Source: an uncultured Collinsella sp.
GTDB lineage: Bacteria > Actinomycetota > Coriobacteriia > Coriobacteriales > Coriobacteriaceae
Assembly: GCA_902492755.1 (NCBI GenBank)
Contig: CABUNB010000003.1
Location: 14,120 to 78,119, forward strand
Length of the DNA: 64,000 nt
Direction: 5' to 3'
Under the pieces are notes generated by a model. That model ran no database searches. It was not told the DNA's origin and saw only the letters and a program-made list of their open reading frames with translations. Made by a program: the position numbers and the translations under genes. Every line of letters begins with the position of its first letter. Within the stretch, counting starts at the first letter, position 1. This document shows, in pieces, positions 9,098-18,900 of the stretch.

Positions 9098-9124
9098 CAG
9101 CGCCCCGCCCCTCTCTCAAAAACA

Positions 9125-9180
9125 AAAACCACCACAAAGGGGACAGGCACCTTTGTGGTGGTTTTCCCTCGTGGTGGTTC
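9125..9180. repeat. GGGACAG-loop hairpin, ACCACCACAAAGG family, copy 1
   Basis: Perfect 14-bp arms (AACCACCACAAAGG at 9127-9140 and its complement at 9150-9163) enclose a nine-base loop GGACAGGCA. A partial third arm (GTGGTGGTT) follows at 9171-9179. Further copies are at 43593-43641 and 43829-43863. It lies inside the kup-kdpDE operon between the small protein gene and kdpD, where the hairpin and following T-tract on the minus strand could act as a partial terminator. Confidence 0.85.
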
Positions 9181-9211
9181 TAAGTGTAAAGCCTTCTACG
9201 ACCGACAGTCG

Positions 9212-9436
9212 CTAGACAAACAGCACGTGCGCGAGCAGGGCGCACACGCACACCGCTCCAAATACCAGTGCCACGATCGAAATAACGCGATCGGCCATGT
9301 CCATGTTGGCACGATTCGTAAAGAACCGATCTTCGGCGGCGTCGACGCGCGCCTCACGTACCAGCTCGGCAACCACCTCGCGGCCATCAAGCATCTTTGC
9401 ATCCATGTTTGCCTCCCCGGTCTCAATCTTATCCAT
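9212..9436 (-). CDS. Small tail-anchored membrane protein in the potassium operon
   Basis: A 74-residue protein that I do not recognise. The first 45 residues are polar and charged, and the last 28 (MADRVISIVALVFGAVCVCA onwards) form one membrane helix. It starts 30 bases after the kup stop, with GGAG about 10 bases before its ATG. Its position between kup and kdpD suggests a role in potassium uptake, perhaps as a small accessory subunit, but there is no sequence evidence for that. It is not a recognisable KdpF. Confidence 0.6.
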   Translation of the reverse strand: MDKIETGEANMDAKMLDGREVVAELVREARVDAAEDRFFTNRANMDMADRVISIVALVFGAVCVCALLAHVLFV

Positions 9437-9466
9437 CGATAACCAACTCCGTGTAGTCTCCGTCGG

Positions 9467-11494
9467 CTACGGGCGCTCGTTAGGAGCCAGGCGCTGCATC
9501 TTGCTCACGGCCTTAAACTTGGTGAACAGCGGCACGTACTCAAAGCTCACGTTGGAGTTCTCCAGGCCATACCAGCGCGCGGGCGTGCCGGCGGCGCGGC
9601 GGATGATGTACTTGAGCGTGATGGCCGTGCGCTCGCTCGGCTCCACGTCGCTTTCGGGCGCCAGCAGCTTGCGGATCATGACGAACTTGAACGTGCCAAT
9701 GTTGCCCGGATCCTTATAGACCGAGTAGTCGTGCGTCTGCGACGGCAGCTCGCCGGTGGCAGCCAGGTCCTGAACGACCTGACGCAGGTAGGCATTGACG
9801 CGCTGGTTGATCTTGTAGCCCAGGTACAGATGCACGCGGAACACGTAGTCGGTGCCGAACGTCTCGACCGAATAGGCAAAGGTATGCGGCTCGTCCATGG
9901 TCTCGACATTCACGAACCACCAGGCGCGAGCGCGCTTGGGATGCTTGTCCAAGATCGAGTAGACGATATCGCGGTCGATGTAATCGGTATGGGTGTCCTT
10001 GGTCAGGTACACGATGTTGTCGCTCAGGCGCTCGTAGCGATCGTCATCGCGCAGGCGCTTGAGCTGCGGCAGGTAGCTGCGCAGCGGCAGCAGCGTAAAC
10101 TGGCGCTGCTCGACCGCCGTGCCGTTGTACCAGCACACCATAATACCCATGATGAGTGCAGCCATGAGGATGGTGAAGTAGCCGCCGTGGAAGAACTTGG
10201 TGAGCGAGCTCACGAAGAAGAAGCCTTCGAGCAAAAGGAAGAAGGCCGCGAAGATCCACGGAGCAACCTTGAGCTTGCGCTCCTCGTGCAGGTAGAAGAA
10301 GAGCAGCAGCGTGGTGCACATCATAGTCAGCGTAATGGCAAGGCCGTAGGCGGCTTCCATATGCGCCGAGTTCTGGAACAGCAGCACCACGATGACGCAG
10401 CCGACGAGCATGACGTTGTTGACCATGGGGATGTAGAGCTGGCCCTTGGTCTCGGCAGGGTAGAAGACCTGCATGTGCGGCATGAGGTCCAGGCGACTGG
10501 CCTCGGACACCAGCGAAAACGCGCCGGTAATGAGCGCCTGCGAGGCAATGATGGCCGCGACGGTGGAAAGGCCGACGGCAAACGGGCGCAGGCCCGGGGC
10601 GAGCATCTGGTAGAACGGGTTAAGGTCGGCAATGCCCATGAGTTCGGGGTTGGCAGCGTTGTTGATAAGCCAAGCGCCCTGGCCCATATAGGACAGCAGC
10701 AAGCAGCACTTAACGAACGGCCAGGTGGCGTAAATGTTGCCGCGACCCACATGGCCCATGTCGGAGTAGAGCGCCTCGGCACCGGTGGTGGCGAGGAAGC
10801 AGCTGCCCAGAATCATGATGCCCGCGTGGTTGTTGGGGCTCAGCAAAAAGGCGATGCCGCGCACCGGGTTGAGGCACAGCAGCACGGCGGGGTGCTGGAA
10901 GACAAAGAACAGACCCGTGCCGCCCAGGAACAGGAACCACAGCGTCATGATGGGGCCAAAGGCGTGACCGATCTTGGCCGTACCGATGCGCTGTACCAAG
11001 AAGAGCACGATGATGATGGCGAGCGTAATGGCGACGACGCGGCCCTGGTCATCGCCCAGCACGGCATGGACCGCCGGGATGGTGCGCAGGCCCTCGATGG
11101 CCGTGGTAACGGTGACGGCCGGCGTCAGGATGCCGTCGGCGAGGAGCGCCGCCCCGCCCAGCATGGCGGGGATGATAAGCCACTTGCCGCAGCGCTTGAC
11201 CAGGCTGTACAGGGCAAAGATGCCGCCCTCGCCATGGTTATCGGCGCGCAGCGAAATGAGCACATACTTGATGGTGGTCAGCAGCGTGACCGTCCACACG
11301 ACAAGGGAGAGCGCGCCAAGCACGAACTCCTCCGTCACGCTTCCGATGCCGCCGTTGCCGGCAACGAGCGCCTTGGTTACATACATGGGGCTGGTGCCGA
11401 TATCGCCGTACACCACGCCCAGCGTGACGAGCATCGCCGAGATGCTCACAGGAATCGCAGCGTGCGAGGCTGCCTCCTTGGCCTTTTGTTCCAT
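9467..11494 (-). CDS. kup: Kup-family potassium uptake protein
   Basis: A 675-residue potassium/proton symporter with about 12 membrane helices in the first 450 residues and a cytoplasmic C-terminal domain of about 200 residues. The family signature GVVYGDIGTSPMY is near residue 30. The ATG at 11494 has a GGGAGG site about 10 bases upstream; an ORF start 6 codons earlier lacks one. It is the first gene of an operon with a small membrane protein and kdpDE, so its transcription is probably tied to that sensor pair. This differs from the usual kdpFABC-kdpDE layout. Confidence 0.95.
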   Translation of the reverse strand: MEQKAKEAASHAAIPVSISAMLVTLGVVYGDIGTSPMYVTKALVAGNGGIGSVTEEFVLGALSLVVWTVTLLTTIKYVLISLRADNHGEGGIFALYSLVKRCGKWLIIPAMLGGAALLADGILTPAVTVTTAIEGLRTIPAVHAVLGDDQGRVVAITLAIIIVLFLVQRIGTAKIGHAFGPIMTLWFLFLGGTGLFFVFQHPAVLLCLNPVRGIAFLLSPNNHAGIMILGSCFLATTGAEALYSDMGHVGRGNIYATWPFVKCCLLLSYMGQGAWLINNAANPELMGIADLNPFYQMLAPGLRPFAVGLSTVAAIIASQALITGAFSLVSEASRLDLMPHMQVFYPAETKGQLYIPMVNNVMLVGCVIVVLLFQNSAHMEAAYGLAITLTMMCTTLLLFFYLHEERKLKVAPWIFAAFFLLLEGFFFVSSLTKFFHGGYFTILMAALIMGIMVCWYNGTAVEQRQFTLLPLRSYLPQLKRLRDDDRYERLSDNIVYLTKDTHTDYIDRDIVYSILDKHPKRARAWWFVNVETMDEPHTFAYSVETFGTDYVFRVHLYLGYKINQRVNAYLRQVVQDLAATGELPSQTHDYSVYKDPGNIGTFKFVMIRKLLAPESDVEPSERTAITLKYIIRRAAGTPARWYGLENSNVSFEYVPLFTKFKAVSKMQRLAPNERP

Positions 11495-11616
11495 AAGCCG
11501 GTTTCCTCCCAACTTTAATGTTCGAAGGGATTATAGGCAATCGGCCCATGTTTTAATGCACTGTTTTCCCAGCTAGATAAACATTTATACGGCCTTTAGG
11601 CCACCGCAGCGATATG

Positions 11617-11651
11617 GAATGTGACAAAGGGGCTGTCCCTTTGTCACATTC
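11617..11651. repeat. GTCCC-loop hairpin, TGTGACAAAGG family, copy 1
   Basis: Perfect 14-bp arms (GAATGTGACAAAGG, 11617-11630, and complement 11638-11651) around a GGCTGTC loop. It abuts the stop codon of the nitroreductase gene. A second, more decayed copy is at 31778-31809. Confidence 0.8.
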
Positions 11652-11652
11652 G

Positions 11653-12522
11653 TCATTTTCCGAGCCAGTTTTTGAACCACCACTCCATGGAGCGGCTCAT
11701 CTCGGCCATAAAGGGGCTCGTGTGCTTGCGGGTGTAGATATCCACGACGCGCTCGCCCACCTCGCGGGCGTGCGGGCGAAACATCGCGTCCATCTCGGCC
11801 ACCTGCGCGTCCATGGTCGCGGCATCGGCCCGGCGATAGCGCTCCTCGTGCACCAGGTTCACCACGGGATGCGCAATCGCCGGACGCTCCTTACGGGGCG
11901 TGCCGATGATGAGCATCGACAGCGGCATGGTATAGGGCGGCAGATCAAGCAGCTCGGCAACTTCCTCGGCATTCTCGACGATGTCACCGATGTAGCAGCT
12001 CCCCAGCCCCAGGGCCTCGGCGGCAACCACGGCGTTTTGCGCAGCGATCACGGCATCCTGGGCCGCGATGGCAAAGTCGCCCAAACCCGGCGCGCGGCGG
12101 GGCGCCTTGCCCGTGCGCTCGACAAACTCGGGCTCAAAGCAGCCCACGTGCTCAAACAGATCGATCCACTTGGCATAATCGACCACAAATATAAGTGCCC
12201 AGGGCGCCTTGGCGATCATGGGCTGATGGTCGCACAGGTCGGCCAGACGATCCAGCGTAGCCTGCTCGCGAATGCTCACGATGGAATACATCATCATGGC
12301 GCCCGCCGACGGCGCACGGCTCGCCGCATGCAGGATCGCCGCCCGCTGCTCGTCGGTCACCGCCACGGGTCGGCCGTCGTCATCGCGCGCAAAAGCGCGC
12401 GTGGAGGAACGGTGCTCCAACGTGTCCAGCACCGCATTGCCCGTAGTCTCGACCGGATAGCCGCACGTATCGACCGCCGCTCCATCGCCGCCCATGTCCG
12501 CCTTGCAAACCTGCTCGCTCAT
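11653..12522 (-). CDS. Nitroreductase-family FMN oxidoreductase
   Basis: A 289-residue flavoprotein. The conserved start of the fold is TLEHRSSTRAF; APSAGAMMMYSI gives the FMN-contact loop and AAEALGLGSCYIGDI the dimer/FMN helix. It reduces small substrates with NAD(P)H; the natural substrate cannot be read from sequence. The N-terminal 30 residues are a loose extension rich in Asp and Gly. It is separate from the second nitroreductase in this window (36814-37335), which is much shorter. Its stop codon touches a palindromic element. Confidence 0.88.
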   Translation of the reverse strand: MSEQVCKADMGGDGAAVDTCGYPVETTGNAVLDTLEHRSSTRAFARDDDGRPVAVTDEQRAAILHAASRAPSAGAMMMYSIVSIREQATLDRLADLCDHQPMIAKAPWALIFVVDYAKWIDLFEHVGCFEPEFVERTGKAPRRAPGLGDFAIAAQDAVIAAQNAVVAAEALGLGSCYIGDIVENAEEVAELLDLPPYTMPLSMLIIGTPRKERPAIAHPVVNLVHEERYRRADAATMDAQVAEMDAMFRPHAREVGERVVDIYTRKHTSPFMAEMSRSMEWWFKNWLGK

Positions 12523-12735
12523 CGACCTACCCTCGCCATTTCTTTAAGAAGCCTTTACGTTTCCGTGTAATTCCCGTCCATTATCGCGCAGGTCGCCGCT
12601 ACATTGCGCAACACCGCCACGCACGCGCGTTATTATGGCTGGTTGTTGTGCGCAGTCACCAAATGCAGCGCATATCTTGGTAACAATCGGGTAAACCCCC
12701 GCTTTCGTAGGTTTTAGTTTGTGAGGAGTCTCAGC

Positions 12736-15036
12736 ATGTTCGCTGCCGCCATCTCGCTCGTCGGTCTTGCGGCGACCGTCTACCTTGTCTTGCGCGAGGC
12801 CAAGGCCATTCGCGCACAGTCGGGCACCGTCACCAAGGGCGCCTTCGCCTGGAGCGTCGCCTTTGGCCTGTTCCAGCTCTTTTTGACCGTCTGGGGCGCC
12901 GTGGGCCTCGTCGCCCAAAACGAGCCGCTCGCCTTTGTGATGCTCATCCTGACCAATGCCATCCTTACCGGCTGCGCCTGGGCCAGCATCGCCCGCGACC
13001 GCATCGCCCCGCGCGTCTTTGCGTTCGCCGGGTCCGATGCCCCCGTCCCCACCGGCAAGCTCGCCCGCCTGCGCGGAGCCTTTGTGGGCAAACCGCTCGT
13101 CGCCGCCGTCCTGTGCCTGCTGCTCGCCGGCGTCTTTGCGCTGCTGGGCATGGAGGTCTCGTCCAACCACGACTTTACCTGGGTCTACCCCCTGTGCATC
13201 CTGCTCGAATGGGCCATTATCACCGTGCTCATGACCGGCTTGTTCTTCCTATTCCAGCGCCACGGCGCAGCTCCCGCGGTCCTGGCCTTTGCCCTCTTTG
13301 TCCTGGGCATTGCCGAGTTCTTCGTCATCACGTTTAAATCCATGCCCATCCAGCCGGGCGACCTTTCGGCCATCTCCACCGCCGCCGCAGTCGCCGGCAC
13401 CGGCTACACCTTCTCGATCTCGCTGTTCTGCGTGCTATCCATGGGCTTTACCGCCATCGCCATGCTGCTGTGCGAGTACGCCGGCCTGGTCGCGCCGCAC
13501 CGTCAGAAGGGCGCCGCCAACGCCAAGCGCATGCTGCTCACCAACCTGCTCGTGGCGGCGCTGTGCCTGGGCGGCGTGACCGCGCATGTCACGCTCATCG
13601 ACTACTACAACACCCTCGGCATCACCGTCTACACCTGGCGTCCGCTCGAGAGCTACTGGCGCGAGGGCTACCTGCCTGCCTTTATTAGTGCGGCGCAGTC
13701 CATCAAGCCGCCCAAACCCGCCGACTACTCCGTCGACGATGCCAAGGCCACGCTCAAAAAGTACGCCAAGGCCTACGACAAGTCCGACGCCGCCAAGAGC
13801 GACGAGCGCGCCGCCGCAAAGGAGCAGTTCGACAGCGAGAAGCCCACGGTCATCGCCATCATGAACGAGACGTTCTCGGATCTGTCGATCTACCAGAACA
13901 TGCGCGCCGGCTACGAGGGCCCGCAGTACTTTAAGAGCCTGTCCAACTGCCTCAGCCGCGGCAAGCTCTATGTGAGCGCCTACGGCGGCGGTACCGCCAA
14001 TACCGAGTTTGAGTTTATGACCGGCAACTCCATGGCCAACCTGGGCTCGGGCGTGTACCCCTACACCATCTACAACATGGAAACGACTGGGAACCTGGCA
14101 GAGCAGTTCAAGTCGCTCGGATATTCCACCACGGCCATGCACCCCAACCACGCGACCAACTGGAACCGCGAGAACGTCTACAAGGACTTTGGCTTTGACC
14201 AGTTCCTGTCCATCAACGATTTCCAGGGAGCCGACACCCTGCGCGGCATGGTGACCGACCAGGCTACCTACGACAAGATTCTTGAGCTGCTCGACCAGAA
14301 CGCCGATCCGCAGTTTATCTTCGATGTGACCATGCAGAACCACTCGGGCTACGATACGGGCCTGCTGCCGGTCGACAAGCAGATGCACCTGAACATCGAC
14401 ACGACCGACTTGGACGCCAAGACCGTCGAGGACGGTACGCTCTCCGATGTCGACGAGTACGTCTCGTGCATCGAGCAGTCCGACCAGGCGCTGCGTTACT
14501 TCCTCAACGCCCTGAGCAAGCTCGACCGTAAGGTTGTCGTGGTGTTCTGGGGCGACCACCAGCCGTTCTTCCCGTCCAAGTTCAACGACAAGTGGTTTAC
14601 CGGCGAGGACGACGCCACGCACCAGGAACGCCTGTGGCAGACTGACTACATCATCTGGGCTAACTACGACGTTGCCGGTTGCGACCAGACGAGTGAGACC
14701 GACGACCTGTCCACCAACTACCTGTCCACCCAGCTCATGCAGCTGATCGGCGCACCGCTGACCGACTACCAGAAGGCGCATATGACGCTGCGCGAATCGC
14801 TGCCCGCTATCAACTCCGTGGGCTACGAGGACGCCAGCCTGCGCTGGGCGCTCTCCTCCAACGTCACCGGCGACGACGCCGCTGCCGCAGCCGCCACCGA
14901 GGCGCGCGAGGATTACGCCAAGATGCAGTACTACGAGATGTTCCGCGACGGCAAGAACGTGTATACCGAGCACTTCCAGACCGAGGCCAACGAGACCGAC
15001 CCCAACCTGGCGCCGGGTACAACCAAGATCAAATAG
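12736..15036 (+). CDS. LTA synthase-family membrane sulfatase
   Basis: A 766-residue protein with several membrane helices in the first 310 residues and an extracellular alkaline-phosphatase/sulfatase domain after about residue 370. The catalytic threonine is expected at Thr420 in GGGTANTEFEFMTG, and VVFWGDHQPFFP supplies metal ligands. The family transfers glycerol-phosphate or related groups to cell-envelope polymers. The ATG at 12736 has TGAGGAG 5 bases upstream; an in-frame GTG at 12721 overlaps that site. Relatives in Coriobacteriia are annotated as LTA synthase or sulfatase; the exact polymer is unknown. It is transcribed alone. Confidence 0.88.
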   Translation: MFAAAISLVGLAATVYLVLREAKAIRAQSGTVTKGAFAWSVAFGLFQLFLTVWGAVGLVAQNEPLAFVMLILTNAILTGCAWASIARDRIAPRVFAFAGSDAPVPTGKLARLRGAFVGKPLVAAVLCLLLAGVFALLGMEVSSNHDFTWVYPLCILLEWAIITVLMTGLFFLFQRHGAAPAVLAFALFVLGIAEFFVITFKSMPIQPGDLSAISTAAAVAGTGYTFSISLFCVLSMGFTAIAMLLCEYAGLVAPHRQKGAANAKRMLLTNLLVAALCLGGVTAHVTLIDYYNTLGITVYTWRPLESYWREGYLPAFISAAQSIKPPKPADYSVDDAKATLKKYAKAYDKSDAAKSDERAAAKEQFDSEKPTVIAIMNETFSDLSIYQNMRAGYEGPQYFKSLSNCLSRGKLYVSAYGGGTANTEFEFMTGNSMANLGSGVYPYTIYNMETTGNLAEQFKSLGYSTTAMHPNHATNWNRENVYKDFGFDQFLSINDFQGADTLRGMVTDQATYDKILELLDQNADPQFIFDVTMQNHSGYDTGLLPVDKQMHLNIDTTDLDAKTVEDGTLSDVDEYVSCIEQSDQALRYFLNALSKLDRKVVVVFWGDHQPFFPSKFNDKWFTGEDDATHQERLWQTDYIIWANYDVAGCDQTSETDDLSTNYLSTQLMQLIGAPLTDYQKAHMTLRESLPAINSVGYEDASLRWALSSNVTGDDAAAAAATEAREDYAKMQYYEMFRDGKNVYTEHFQTEANETDPNLAPGTTKIK

Positions 15037-15059
15037 CGACTAGCTGCGAGTTCATAACT

Positions 15060-15153
15060 GAAACGTCTGTCCGGGCGGAGGCATATAAGGTTCCCTGCCC
15101 GGACAGTCCTGCGCAAGACGGAGGCCACGTTATGTGGCCTTCTTTGTTTGCGG
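15060..15153 (+). repeat. Nested-palindrome element, CCTGCGCAAGACG family, copy A
   Basis: An inner hairpin AGGCCAC/GTGGCCT (15122-15128, 15134-15140) followed by TTCTTTG looks like a terminator for the gene upstream. The flanks TCCTGCGCAAGACGG and TTTGCGG match copies at 19758-19886 and 53200-53342. A side hairpin CTGTCCGGGC/GCCCGGACAG (15067-15076, 15097-15106) is specific to this copy. The right outer arm of the other copies is missing here. Confidence 0.75.
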
Positions 15154-15197
15154 AAAGTGTGTCCCGGAATTCTTGTCTGGAATGGGATGCAGTTTCC
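15152..15197 (-). repeat. Isolated 46-bp GGAAA...TTTCC palindromic unit
   Basis: A single reverse-strand copy of the 46-base unit that forms the array at 19498-19729. It begins GGAAACTGCATCCCA on the minus strand and ends with the mirror arm ACACTTTCC. Confidence 0.75.
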
Positions 15198-15221
15198 GCT
15201 TGCGGAGTCTCCACTCAACAG

Positions 15222-15259
15222 AAAACCCGGGTGGCCTGTTTTTTGGCTACCCGGGTTTT
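15222..15259. terminator. Bidirectional terminator between convergent genes
   Basis: AAAACCCGGGTGGCC (15222-15236) pairs with 15245-15259 with one mismatch. It has A and T runs on both sides and lies between the sulfatase gene and the surface-protein gene. Confidence 0.8.
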
Positions 15260-15286
15260 TGGGTTGTCGATATGTTCGACTGGCTA

Positions 15287-15906
15287 CTAGTGGGTCTTGC
15301 GGCGCTTGATCAGCATGATGGGGGCTATCACTACGAGCGTTGCTCCCGCTGCTGCTGCGGTGGCGACTAGGGCGAATGTTTGGTCGCCGGTGTTTGCGAG
15401 GTTCTTCGCTGTGGTCGTAGTCTTGACCTTGGTGTCGGTCTTAGCTCCGTTGTCGGACTTGGGCTTGTCCGGGTTCGTCGGGGTCTCAGGAGTCTCGGGG
15501 CCCTTTGAGCCTTCGGAATCGGTTGGGCCGGCGGTGTTTACCAGCGTATGGTCCAGGAACTTCTTGGCGCCCGCACTTGCCTGTGAGAACAGGCGACGCG
15601 TGCGGATCGGGGTGGCGTTCACCGTTGTGGGCGCCGTCTCCTCGGCCTCGATATTCACGAGCGTCGTGCCGGTGTCGAGGCCCACGTCGTTGTATCCCAC
15701 GTGGCAGTAATACTGCGCACCGTCATCGTCTGCGGTCAGGTCAATCTCGAGCTTTGAGGCCGTTCCAGCCGCGAGGTTGCCATCGGCACCCACGAGCTTA
15801 AACTCTGTCTCGCCGCGGCCCTTGCGGCACCACATATAGGTCGGTGCCAGCCCTGTTTCGCTATCGTCGGCACCGAGTTGCTTCACATGGCCAATCGCCG
15901 AGAGCG
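15287..15906 (-). pseudogene. C-terminal part of the surface protein, out of frame (Ig-like domain, Pro-rich stalk, LANTG sorting signal)
   Basis: This frame continues the protein broken at 15907. Read through, it gives GKPLTLSAIGHVKQLGADD, directly continuing the upstream ERTAG. It holds an Ig-like domain (MWCRKGRGE, then YYCHVGYND), a Thr/Pro/Lys-rich stalk, a LANTGD sortase-type motif, one hydrophobic helix and a short RRKTH tail. This is a standard cell-wall anchor. A GTG at 15886 could start a 199-residue ORF, but without a signal peptide that product could not be exported. Restoring one G in the GGG run at 15917-15919 (minus strand) joins both parts. Alternatives are a base-calling error, phase variation or ribosomal slippage. 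Confidence 0.82.
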
Positions 15907-18900
15907 TCAGGGGCTTCCCGCCGTGCGCTCAACCGAAGAGTCGTATCCAAGATCCGACCCCTCCGCAGCATCCGCCGCAGGTCCGCTCACGGTCATCGTC
16001 ATGCCATCGGGCATGGTCTTGACCGTGATGATTGCCGAGCGAATACCTGTTTCGGTCGTGGATCCATTCTTAACGGCGGCGATGGCGAATCGATACTCCG
16101 TATTGGGCTGCAGCCCATCCCACTTGAGCGAGGTCTGCGTGTTGTCGGCAATCTTCCAGCTATTGACGACCGCATCCGCCGCATTGCTCTGCAGCATGCC
16201 CACGCCGTAGCTAAAGCCACTCTTGTTTGCGAGTACATCGTCCCAGCTAAACGTAACGCTGGTCGAATCGACGGCGTTTGCCGTAAAGCCCGTCACGGCC
16301 GGCGCGTCGGGCATCTCGACGTCCTTAACGTCATAGCCCACGATCCAGAACTGGTCGGTGTCCTTGGTGCCGAGCTTGTCGCCCGAGTCTGCCTCGAACT
16401 TGTCGACATCCACCGCGTTGACGCCCAGACGCCACACAAAACCGTACTTGCCCTGCGCGGCCTCGGGCAGGTTGTCGACGGTGCCGCCGTATTCGGTCGA
16501 TTCACTCGAGGAGTTACCCGTAGTAAAGCCGGCGTTGGCACCAAAGCACAGGCCGCCAAACAACTCGTGCTTTGCGAGCTTCGCGCCCATGACAACGCTG
16601 CCGTTCAGCGTCAAGCCGAGCTCGAGCTCCTGCTCCTTGCCCTCCTCGACTTCGATGGTCTGCTCAATGCTCGCCCCCGACTGCGCGGCGGCGCCGTTAA
16701 ACCCATCGTGCGTGTAGACGCGCGTTACGCCAGGCTTGCCCAGGCCAAAGGAATCCCCAACGGGAGTCTCGCCGTTGAGCGTCGTTTGATAGGTTCCGGG
16801 TTCTCCCGACCGGTTGGTCAAAAAGTAGCTGAGCGGCGTCATATTGTGCTGTTTGGCAATGCGGTCATAGGCCTCGACATTAACGACCGAGGTCTGCGCG
16901 CCGAGCGACACGGGCGCCGCCATCACGCCCTTGCCACCAGTTTCCTCATTTTCGATCTCATACTCGTAATAGACCATCGGAATCGTGTAGAGCACGGTCT
17001 TGTCACCCTCGCCGGCATGCGACTCATAGCTTACGCTTGCGCTGACCGTGCGCTCGCTCCGGTAGTCATAGCATCCCTCGGCGGCAAAATCGACTGAAGC
17101 ATTCATCGCGACCAGGGGCGGACCGGTCTGCACCTCGACGGCAACGCCCAACTCGGCGCCAATGGTATAGCCCTGGGATGTCCCCGTGCCCTTTTCCTCT
17201 CCGTATGACGTGCCGCCCAACACCAGATAGCCGTATGCCTGCTCCAGATCCTCAACATAGGGCGCATCCTGCAGCACGGCAAGCACGCGCGGGTTGGTAT
17301 AGACCTTGTAGCGGTCCTTGTACGTGATCTTGACGCTGTCGTTGTCGACATCGGGCAGCGCGAGCGAGATAAATGTGCCGTAGGTAGTGCCGCGACGGTT
17401 GCTCTCGCTAATCACCTGCTCCTCGCCGCGGCGCACCTTTCCGTTCTCGTCGAGCGAAAAATGCGAGGCGGTCATCCAATAGTAGTCATCGTTCTTGCGC
17501 AGGTCCTCGTCGCGGTGCTTGCCCACCACGGCGATAAAGCTCTCGTTATAGCGGTCCGAACCCGAGACGCTGCCCGCCTTGACGTCGCTGATCCACACCT
17601 GCTCTATACCCTTGTGGTCATGCTTGTTGCTGCTGTTGTATTGCTGACCGCTCATGCTCATGGTTCCGACCATGGACCCCAAGCCCTGAGCCCCGCTCTG
17701 TGCCGTGTTGCAGGCAAAGTCGCGGAACACATCGCCGCCCACGAGCACCTCGTCGACCGCCAGCTGCTCGGACAGGCCGTCAAGGTTGGCAGTGGCAAGG
17801 GCAATAGGCGCCAAGGTGCACGGATAGCGCTTATCCTGAGCGCTATCCTTCCATGCGCTGTTGGGCACATGCATCAGCCCATAGGAGGCGAGGAGCCCGT
17901 CTCTGTATTCCTTGCAATCGGAAAGCTTGAACTCGCCAGACTCCGAGTCAAAATACGCGTAGCGGTACAGCGCGCCGTACAGCCCCTTGCTGCCGTCAGA
18001 AGCGCCGTAATCAAAAGCGCTGCGTTGCCAGTCATAGCCCGCAAGAATAAGGCCCGTGACGGTTTCACCCGTCTTCTTTCCTTCTTCATCGTAGGCGGCA
18101 AACGTGCCGAACGTCGCATTCGCAGCGACCATGGTCTTGCCGTTCGCGGAGAGGGAGATTGCGCCCGCGTCGCCCAGAGCATCGACATGGACGAGCGCAC
18201 CCTTGGATGCATCCCACGAAAACAGCTCGCAATGCGTCGACTTATCAATATTCTTCTTGCCGTAGGGTGCCGAGACCACGATGGCGAGGTCATCGCAAAA
18301 ATCGCGATCGAGGTCGCCGGCCGCTAGCGAAACGACAGGAGCTGACTGAAGCTGCGTCCAGGAGTCGTTCCCGCCCTTGTTGTGCGTGGTGTAGTCCGCG
18401 GCGTTACCGGCATCGATCTTGACGACGCTTTGCTTCCAGTTGCCGCCCTCCAAGTCATACATGTCGACTACAGCCTTGCGCACGCCGTTCTCGTCGACAT
18501 AGCAGCCCGCGTAGACAAAAAGCTCGTCGACGCCGTCGCCATCGACATCGCCCGCCTCGACATCAAAGACGGCGTCGTGCTCTTGCAGGTAACCGGCATC
18601 CAGGTACTTAAAACGGCCTTCGTACATCATATTAGTGTTGACCGTCACCGGCAGGTGTGTGTCGAGAGTGCGCGTACGCCCGTTGCTAAACGAGTAGAGG
18701 ACCAGCTCAACCTTTCCGGCGTATGACTTGCCGTCAATCGTCGTGGAGGAACTGTCGCCGTAGGCACGGAGCTCGGCAACGCGGCTCTTTTTGCCCGTGC
18801 TGGCGTCGCTGCAGAACTCAACACTCGTGGCGTGAATGCCCGAGAAACCGTTGTTGTCGTTGGCGAGTACTGTTGAGGACTCATTGTTGCTTAGGTACGA

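Noticed and set aside
9731..11518. A 595-codon plus-strand frame antisense to kup.
   Set aside because: It is a His/Gln/Arg-rich shadow of a membrane protein gene with no start signals.
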